DNA of 42,044 nucleotides, taken from positions 1-42,044 of the forward strand of contig FLMG01004602.1 in assembly GCA_900088475.1 (NCBI GenBank). The letters are read 5' to 3'. Positions within the stretch are counted from its first letter, which is position 1; each line of letters begins with the position of its first letter. Source of the DNA: Hyphochytrium catenoides (taxonomy: Eukaryota; Sar; Hyphochytriomycetes; Hyphochytriales; Hyphochytriaceae). A program made the position numbers and the translations under genes. Shown one piece after another: positions 35,488 to 42,044 of the stretch. The notes below the pieces were generated by a model. The model had not been told where the DNA came from. It searched no databases and saw nothing but the letters and a program-made list of their open reading frames with translations.

Positions 35488-36655
35488 TCAGGTGCCTGTT
35501 GCCGTCTTCCGCTTGCTTTCTTGCTCCTGTGCAGCAACTGCCTCCACAGAGGGAGCAATAACTTGGTTTAGGACCTGATCTAGAATAAACGCCGTCAGGC
35601 CCCATACGGGCTTTGGGCCATCTCGGAAGATGGGCACCGTCCCTCTAGAGCGCAATATGTGTCCGACTTGGTGATGATGTGCGTAGAAGCGGTCATGGTC
35701 CGCTACATTCTTGTTCAGCTGCTCAGCCGCTTCACAGAAGAAACTCCCTAAATAGTTGTTTCCTGGGCTGCACGAGACTCGTCTCTTGAGCCTAGAAGCG
35801 CGATCTTCGACGGCCAAGAGGTCTTCAATATGAAGCGTGAAGAGGCCCTGAACCTCGTTAGGGTTTGGCCTAAGTATTGAAAGGTCTCCAACGTCCTTTG
35901 AAATGAATCCAATGATTGGCGTCACCCACGTGCCCGTCACTGTCGACACAGAAGAATGTGACTTTTGGGTACATCATCGTAAGGAGCAAAGCAAGGAGTG
36001 TTTGAGCACAAGAATAAGGCTTACCAGCTTGGACATCGTGATAGGAGCCCAAGACGTTTATATGGCCTACTCCTCCCACCTCCTCATGCAGCTCACGAAT
36101 AGCTGTCTCTTCTGGCGTCTCTCCCTCCTCACAGTGCCCCCCAGGGAAGGATACATGTCCTTTATGAGAACCCACAGATGTAGCGCGCACCATCAGCAGG
36201 ATGCTTGCCTTTCCATGAACATGACAGAAGGGAAGCATTACAGCGGCCTTGCATGAGGTTCGCCTCTCAAAGTCCTTTCCAGAGGAGTAGACCATAGCTG
36301 CGTCATAGAACTTGTGGTTCTTTTCCAGCTTCTTTAACCTTGTAGTGACCTCTCGAAGCAAGGGAGGTGCAAATCTCGAGCCGAGTTTGGCCAAGGAGGG
36401 TGCTTTAGAGACCAGAGCAGTGCTCGCTAGCACTGTGGATACCACCCCTGCGCCGCTGGTGAGGACAGAAGAGAGGTAAAGTACCGACTTAGATGGAAAA
36501 ACTCCGGCAAGCAGGTAGATCAAGGTCACGAGATGCCGTGACTAAGGAACCTTACCTCATATTAAACACCGCAATCAAAGTCCTCGGTTAGTTTTGCCAA
36601 AGCTTGCTTCTTTCGGTTGAGACCTCAAGCTTGATTGCTCTACAGTCCTGACCAT
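35488..36655 (-). CDS. Nudix hydrolase of the CoA diphosphatase (NUDT7/NUDT8, UPF0035) type
   Basis: Probably cleaves the pyrophosphate of CoA or acyl-CoA; by family it acts in mitochondria or peroxisomes. The core exons are certain: a long one ending at 36025 and a second at 35939-35488, joined in phase. The Nudix box is complete in GGHCEEGETPEETAIRELHE, then EVG. It is preceded by LMVRATSVGSHKGHVSFPGG, which matches the CoA-pyrophosphatase signature LLTxR(S/A)xxxxxHxGxVSFPGG. Later text VTPIIGFISKDVG fits the family. The first exon is less sure: the long frame has no ATG upstream of a Met near 36293. A model that keeps phase uses a 32-nt coding exon at 36655-36624 (MVRTVEQSSL) and an acceptor at 36455 with a good pyrimidine tract, giving 304 residues. 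No clear peroxisomal tripeptide ends the protein (…KTATGT). Confidence 0.88.
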
Positions 36656-38807
36656 TGAGATGGAACTGTGACCTTCCCCGTCTCTCGCTCAATAGAGGTT
36701 AGATCGGCGGTAATCGTTCTTGAGAAGAGCTCTCAATAGCTGCAATAGCGTCCACCGCGGCGCTTTACTGAGGTTAATGCGAGAATGGACCTGCGCTGTT
36801 CGAAAGGGCAGGGTCCAGTTGGCTGAAAGTGTGCTCCACTCTGAGCCAGGCGTCACATAGCACCTCCGCTTGACCTGGCCTCAGCTTCAAGCGCCAAAAG
36901 CCCAGCCCCAACTCCAAACAAATGCCGCAGCAGCTAGCTAGTCCTCCTTTTGAAGTCTCGAGTTAGGAACACATGCCTGCTCGCTCTCATGCCTTATCAC
37001 TGCAGGTCCAGAGGGAGAAAAAGACGAGGGGTGTCTTCTGTATAAAGAACACGCGCCCATCAACCTGTCCCTGCATCCCCAGGCCCCAGCCCCAGTCCTG
37101 CCGCTTCAACATCTATCCTCTGAGATAGGAGCGTACCTTCTAAAGATCCTTGCCGCCAGCAGCCAGGCAGCAACCTGATGACGAAGAAGCTGAAGAAGGA
37201 AAGAAGCCCAGGGTTTGGGTTGAGACTGTTCTCTCCTTTTGACTGTTCTTAGCTGCTCAAGTCACCTGATAATGTTCCGCTTATGAGGGGGCATTGTGCC
37301 ATCATACTATGGGAAGCACCACCGTCATGATCTGACCCTACGCCGGTTTGGAGGAGGGAGGCCATAAGGTGTGGCAATGCGCTCGTCTTTGTCTCTCCAT
37401 CACATGTGTTGTTGAATCCTTCTATAAGGGTCAGAAGCCCACTACATCTCTAGGTCTTTTATGCTCTGGACCTGAAAAGAGGGGCCACCCTCCTTTGATA
37501 CTTGCCGCTGACACTTTACAGCTAGGTGACCCGGATCTGAGGGTGGGCCGGCGGGCAGAAGGGCCGTTACTGTTTTATGACGATGAGGAAGCAAGTGGGA
37601 GGATGAGGAAGTGCACTTCTTCCGAGTGATCACTAATCAATGTATCAAGGATTGTCTCTCATTTTATAAAAGCACAAAGCGCCAAGCAGGCAAAGCATCT
37701 TCATAGACACCTACAGGCTCGATGTACTCTACTGCAGCTTAGGATTTAATAAGTTCTAAGTTAGGGCGACTTTTGAAGACGTCACGGAGACGAACAGTAG
37801 ACATCATCACCTTATTACCCTAGGCCCTTCTTTGCCAAAGCGACGCGCTGCCGCTACTCAGGCAGGCTGGACATCAATACATCAAAGGGCGTATTGTTGT
37901 TGCCTACTCAGGCTTGTACGTGGCGCCTTAAGAGGAAAATTGTGGCGCTGATGAGTTCCTGACATCGGAGAGTTTATTCGAACAGTAGTCGTTTCAAGCC
38001 CTCGCATATCAGAGGTGGAAGTAGGAAGACGAGAAAGAGAAAATAATCATCCTCCACTCTCGGGGGCGATGCTTTGTATGGAAAGGGGTGCGCCACAAGA
38101 AGCTCCAATTAAGGCAGGGTTTACATTAGTCGTCCGCAGAGAAAGGATGAGCATCGCTGCGTTCGATTCTTGATTTTAAGTGTATTCAAGAATATAGAGA
38201 ATGATTGACGACGGCGAGGATTATTGGAAGTCAGTCCCTACCATTGTAGGAGTAAGCAAAGGCGAAATCAGCTAAGGGGTGCTCATTAGGAGATGACCAG
38301 TGCTTGATGTCTGTTCTAACACGGTACCGACATCAGTCGCAGGACACGCCCATCATAGTGGTCCTTGTTATGGGCCTGCGGTCCTCTTTGTCCTTTTATC
38401 CTAATGCCTTCTCTTCTTTATAAATAACGTAGCTCTATGGGTGATTACAAGGCTTCCCGAGGCGCCGCTAGCGTAGATTTAGACTAATCCTTGAGAAATG
38501 TGCCTGCAATTAGCGTCCCTGCCCTGCCTGTGCATGAGTCGGAATCCAATCTTCTCAGTTGGCAAGAAGGTGGAGCTTATTTTCTCTCCTAGTGCTCCTT
38601 GCCAAGCACCACAAAGGGAAGGGCAACGGGGTCACTACCTCTCAGGACCTTGAGAGACGTATACAAACGGCAACGGCCGCAGAAACTGAATAGTGGTAGC
38701 GGGTGCTAGAGCCCTACCCTCGTTGTACGGCCGCTCCTCGGCCCCACGCAAAGGTGTCACAAATGTAGTCGAGCGATCTTTTCGCTCCTCCCGTTCTCAT
38801 ATCGTTC
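36656..38807. other. gene-poor intergenic stretch
   Basis: In these 2.15 kb I recognise no gene, RNA or element. An open frame at 37348-37629 (+) and its minus-strand overlap show no known motif. The region should include the promoter of the Nudix gene at its left edge and the 3' end of the CaaX protein gene at its right edge. Confidence 0.5.
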
Positions 38808-39869
38808 TCATATAAGCACGCAGCACTTCGTCGTTCGTTTGTCTTCTCCAGCAATGGCTGTAGCCTTAGCCTGGGACTCCTCCGCTTCTCTTAGTACCGC
38901 CTCAAGCATTATCTTGTCATTGAGCAGACTGTTCGTCTGGTCGCGACCTGCTGCCGAGGATTCTGCCACTCTGTCTAGAACTGTTAAACAGAGCCCAACA
39001 GACGGCTTTCTGATCTGTGAATCCGCCAACTTCCCCAAAATGTTCTTGGCCGCTTTCCAGGAGTTCCCAAAGTGCAAGGCGGAGCGGGTACCTTCTACCT
39101 CGCTTAGCCCATGAGGTTCCTTTTGCTGGGCATTGGGGTCATAACGAAGAGTGATAACCTTCCATCCTTCACCGTGGTCCCTGTGGTCTCGTATGGTGGC
39201 TCGTGGTACTGATGGAGCCACCGAAGGGCCGTAGACTATCGCCCGTACTACCTGGGGAAGGTGTTGCAGCGCTTCAACTAGAGGGGCACTATCTTCAAGT
39301 TTATCGTCAAATTCGAAGACAGAGTAGTCCACAATATTTGGTTTCCGAGCCGTAAGGCTAGCACACCAGCCATACTCATCACTATAGCATAAGTCTCCCA
39401 GCATCATATCCTCCTGGCTCCAAGCAGCACGGAGTGCCGCCTTTAGCTGATCAAAGCTTTCGTAACGCATCAGTCTGGCTCTAGATTCTACCTCTAGGAC
39501 GCCTCCACGGCTCATAACTAGGAGAAAGACGCGCTCTCCGTATGCCAGACTAGTAAGGGTGTACCCTTCATCCCACATCTTTCGTACAAATCGTTGGGCT
39601 TTGGTCCAGCTGCTTTCCAATGCTACCTTTTGCTGTAGACGAAGGTCCTTTGAAAACATGAGAAGCCATTTGCCCAGAGAGGGAAGGTAAGTCGTATCTT
39701 GAAGATCATAGCCTTTTGAAAACCTTTCGTTCACGGTGAAGCTAAGCTCAGGGAACCTAAGAAGTTCGACTTCCTGAATGAGCCGATAATCCTCATGTTC
39801 ATGAGAGGCTATGATCCAGGTCTTGTTTCTGCATCGGACAATGCAGCCATCTAGCGAGCCAACCACCAT
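38808..39869 (-). CDS. intronless protein with MUT9-kinase-C-terminal-like repeats and a C-terminal CaaX box
   Basis: This is a 353-residue frame without introns, unlike almost every neighbour. The ATG at 39869 is the first after an in-frame stop upstream. The middle part shows a repeated pattern: FSKGYDLQDTTYLPSLGKWL, then MWDEGYTLTSLAYGERVFLL followed by VMSRGG, then SQEDMMLGDLCYSDEYGWCA. This resembles the W-x-x-GY-x-(I/L)T-x-(M/L)A ... VMSRG repeats in the C-terminal region of MUT9-like casein-kinase-type kinases (the DUF7477-like module). No kinase domain is present. The protein ends KRTTKCCVLI, a classical CaaX box (CVLI) with a basic approach and a second adjacent Cys that could be palmitoylated. 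This suggests a prenylated, membrane-anchored protein. The similarity is from memory and only moderate, so function is open. Confidence 0.75.
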   Translation of the reverse strand: MVVGSLDGCIVRCRNKTWIIASHEHEDYRLIQEVELLRFPELSFTVNERFSKGYDLQDTTYLPSLGKWLLMFSKDLRLQQKVALESSWTKAQRFVRKMWDEGYTLTSLAYGERVFLLVMSRGGVLEVESRARLMRYESFDQLKAALRAAWSQEDMMLGDLCYSDEYGWCASLTARKPNIVDYSVFEFDDKLEDSAPLVEALQHLPQVVRAIVYGPSVAPSVPRATIRDHRDHGEGWKVITLRYDPNAQQKEPHGLSEVEGTRSALHFGNSWKAAKNILGKLADSQIRKPSVGLCLTVLDRVAESSAAGRDQTNSLLNDKIMLEAVLREAEESQAKATAIAGEDKRTTKCCVLI

Positions 39870-42044
39870 ATCTCTTGCCTCTAGGCGCTGCCTTGATTCT
39901 CCGAACTAAACTGAGGTTGAGCTGCTCACCAAACTGCTGACAAGGCCCGCTGTCCACTCTTATCGAAGCTTCGCCCTCCTGAGCGCTAGTTCAGAGTCAT
40001 AGTAGCCAACTACCGGCAGATAGTAGAGCGCCATGACCTACACTTTTTACAAGGCCCACAAGCCATCCACCATGGCATGAAAGACTGAAGCGCAGACAAC
40101 AGCAGACAGATAACAGCAGACGACGCCAGCAGGACGAGGAGCCGATGGACACTTTGTCTCTTTCAAGGACGCTGCCAGTCAGGACTTCAGAATGCAGCAG
40201 GAAGAAGGTTCTTGTTTGCCTCCGATTGCGGGTAACGCAGCTGTTACCTTTTCCCCAAAGTGTAGCACCGACAAGCAAAACCTTCAGAAAAGAGGAGAAA
40301 TCGGGTATGAAAAATGGTGCCAGGAAACTAAACATCAGCCGGCTTTGCTGTCCAGCTGGTACGGCGAGAGCAATAATTTCCTAAACCTTCGCATAGTCCG
40401 GGGTGTTTCGGAGAATTTTGGAATATTTTCAAGTCCCACCACCACGCGCTCACCCACAATACTATACTATATACACTTTTAACGTTTCTGCTGCCGAAAA
40501 TAGTCCTCAAGAGTCTGTTTTAATCCGAGACTAGTTGCGGCCAAGGTTAGGAGGTCATAGGAAACTTTCTCATCACTCGATGACCAAATCCGATATTAGT
40601 GTCCTAATGATGGAAGGTCCTTTTCCATCATCTTCAAAGGAGAACGATGTGCCTGCAGCAGGTGCGACCATCAAAGAAATGGCCTTGGACTGTGCTGTGC
40701 TGTCTGATCAGCAGGAATGGCGCCCAGGATTTATAAACAAGTCTGCTGGCTCATAATGAAGGCGATCTTGCCGCTGTAACCGCCTTCCTCAGCTGGCCGT
40801 TGTTGGGCTACTGGGATCCTTGGTGGCAGCAGGATTGATGGGCCATCAAGAAGCTATCGAGGATCAGCAATGAAGAAGGTGGTAGTAGGTAGTGTGCCGC
40901 CCATCATAAGATCGAAAGAAGTAAGTAGCAAGTAGCAAGATGGTTAGTAGGCCATCATGATACGATGAGACAACAAAACTGGTATGCTAGCTGCTCTTCC
41001 ACTACGAGTATGCTGTGCAACTGCCTGTACGGAGTCCCATTGAACGTTCCGGACAACAGGAACTCAGTATCTTTGACTGGTTACCGTGTCGTTCTTAATC
41101 CGAGTTGTTTAGGGTTAGAGGAAAAATGATGACTTAATAGGAATGCTGAGGTGCCATCTTCTCACCGTGACGAAGAAGGCTTCGCTCATGGGTGCCAAGT
41201 CTAGGAAGGGCGAGACTGTCCTTACGCACATTTATTTGTCATTTGAACTTTTTCTGCATTGAGGCTTCGTTCTCCGTCACCTGTTATTCTTATTAACCTC
41301 CCCTGTATATAAGTCTAGTCTCCTTAGGAGGAGAGCGTCAAGTTGTACTATGAACGACTTGCTTAAGGTAGCATAGACAGGCATTCGCCTAGCTCTCGCC
41401 TAGCTCTGGCGACAACATATTCGCCCGATATTCGCCGATATAAGAGGTTAAATTGCCTCACTGTTGTTCCGGGCTTGCTGCAACCTGGCGACAGTAAGAT
41501 TCCTGCTGAGTCTGCACATCTTGCTAATCTTCTGGTGGTGCTGCTCCACGCCTTCATGCGCGACGAACCTTCCGGCTGTGTATGGGAGCAAGATCTGCAG
41601 ACTCAGGAAGTCCCGCTTTAATGTACAAGGCAAGCAAGCCCATACAGTGTGTGGGATCGGAGGCAGCTAGGCAGGGACGACGAGCATGCGTGAACTCGAA
41701 GTTAAACAACAGTAAATCTTCTTTGGCTAGCGAGGTACTAGGTGTAGGCTTCTCTATTCCTACATGGACCACGTTATTCCTGATCCTCTATCGGGACTCT
41801 GGACCTGACCTTGGACAGTCTGCGTGCATAATACACTGATTCAGTGAACGGATAATAGATACCGTGCTTCCTTCTCAGCAGCGTTCCTCGATCACAATCA
41901 CAGCGAAAGAAGAATAAACAGAAGCTTGCAATTGTACGAGTTCCACACCTCCCCCAGGAGCGTAGAGTCGTTACAAACCCATCTCAAAAAGTTCTGATCC
42001 TTCGGCTTCTCCTTCCTTCCTCACCTGTCCTCACGTCCCTCTTC
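39870..42044. other. right-hand stretch with no recognised gene
   Basis: In these 2.2 kb I see no protein family, RNA gene or clear element. Overlapping open frames (for example + 41582-41839 and - 41554-41772) lie on both strands and look like chance. A short cgcctagctct motif is doubled near 41388-41408. The promoter of the CaaX protein gene should lie just right of 39869. Confidence 0.5.

Noticed and set aside
37348-37629. 93-codon plus-strand open frame
   Set aside because: No known motif, no splice-supported extension and an overlapping open frame on the other strand. It is best explained as chance.
1-42044. CRISPR array, bacterial operon or phage region
   Set aside because: No regularly spaced repeats, no ribosome-binding-site pattern and abundant spliceosomal introns. 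The DNA is eukaryotic nuclear sequence.
1-42044. Functional gene cluster spanning the window
   Set aside because: The identified genes belong to unrelated processes, lie on both strands and are typical of random neighbours in a compact eukaryotic genome.

Overview
The window is nuclear DNA from a eukaryote with intron-rich genes. Nearly every gene I could model is cut by many short GT-AG introns (about 50 to 300 bp), and the tRNA gene carries a canonical intron between positions 37 and 38. The gene set points to the green lineage, most likely a unicellular green alga. It includes a PHD-finger protein of the plant HAT3.1/PRH type, a protein resembling the C-terminal module of plant and Chlamydomonas MUT9-like kinases, a fused P5CS and a P5A ATPase closest in wording to plant members. 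The lineage is an inference from protein similarity recalled from memory. No search was possible.

Layout, left to right. Positions 1-2400 hold a mobile-element-like structure: imperfect inverted repeats (162-354 and 2119-2283) around broken coding relics, with a perfect 22-bp hairpin just outside. Positions 2400-4270 have no recognised gene, only coding-like minus-strand fragments. A PHD-finger chromatin protein (+, 4276-7832) converges on glutamine-dependent NAD+ synthetase (-, 8349-13139, 18 exons). That gene is divergent from an inner-membrane-peptidase-like protease (+, 13896-14601). After a 1.6-kb gene-poor stretch comes ribosomal protein eL28 (+, 16238-16947), convergent with an unrecognised multi-pass membrane protein (-, 17363-20107). 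An isolated tRNA-Tyr(GTA) (21368-21450) precedes P5CS (+, 21994-26144, 11 exons). P5CS converges on a P5A-type ATPase (-, 26535-34475, 22 exons). A CoA-diphosphatase-type Nudix hydrolase (-, 35488-36655) and an intronless protein ending in a CaaX box (-, 38808-39869) follow. The last 2.2 kb shows nothing I can identify.

These genes are ordinary nuclear housekeeping genes sharing a neighbourhood, not a pathway cluster. P5CS makes the proline precursor, NAD+ synthetase finishes NAD, the protease trims mitochondrial inner-membrane proteins, the P5A ATPase does membrane-protein quality control in the ER, and eL28 belongs to the ribosome. Exon borders were set by eye from homology and splice consensus, and reading phase was checked across every junction listed. 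I found no convincing new multi-gene system. The items most worth a second look are the terminal-inverted-repeat element, the PHD protein without a visible homeodomain, the prenylation-motif protein, the unknown membrane protein, and two splice oddities: a likely GC-AG intron in P5CS and the last acceptor of NAD+ synthetase.
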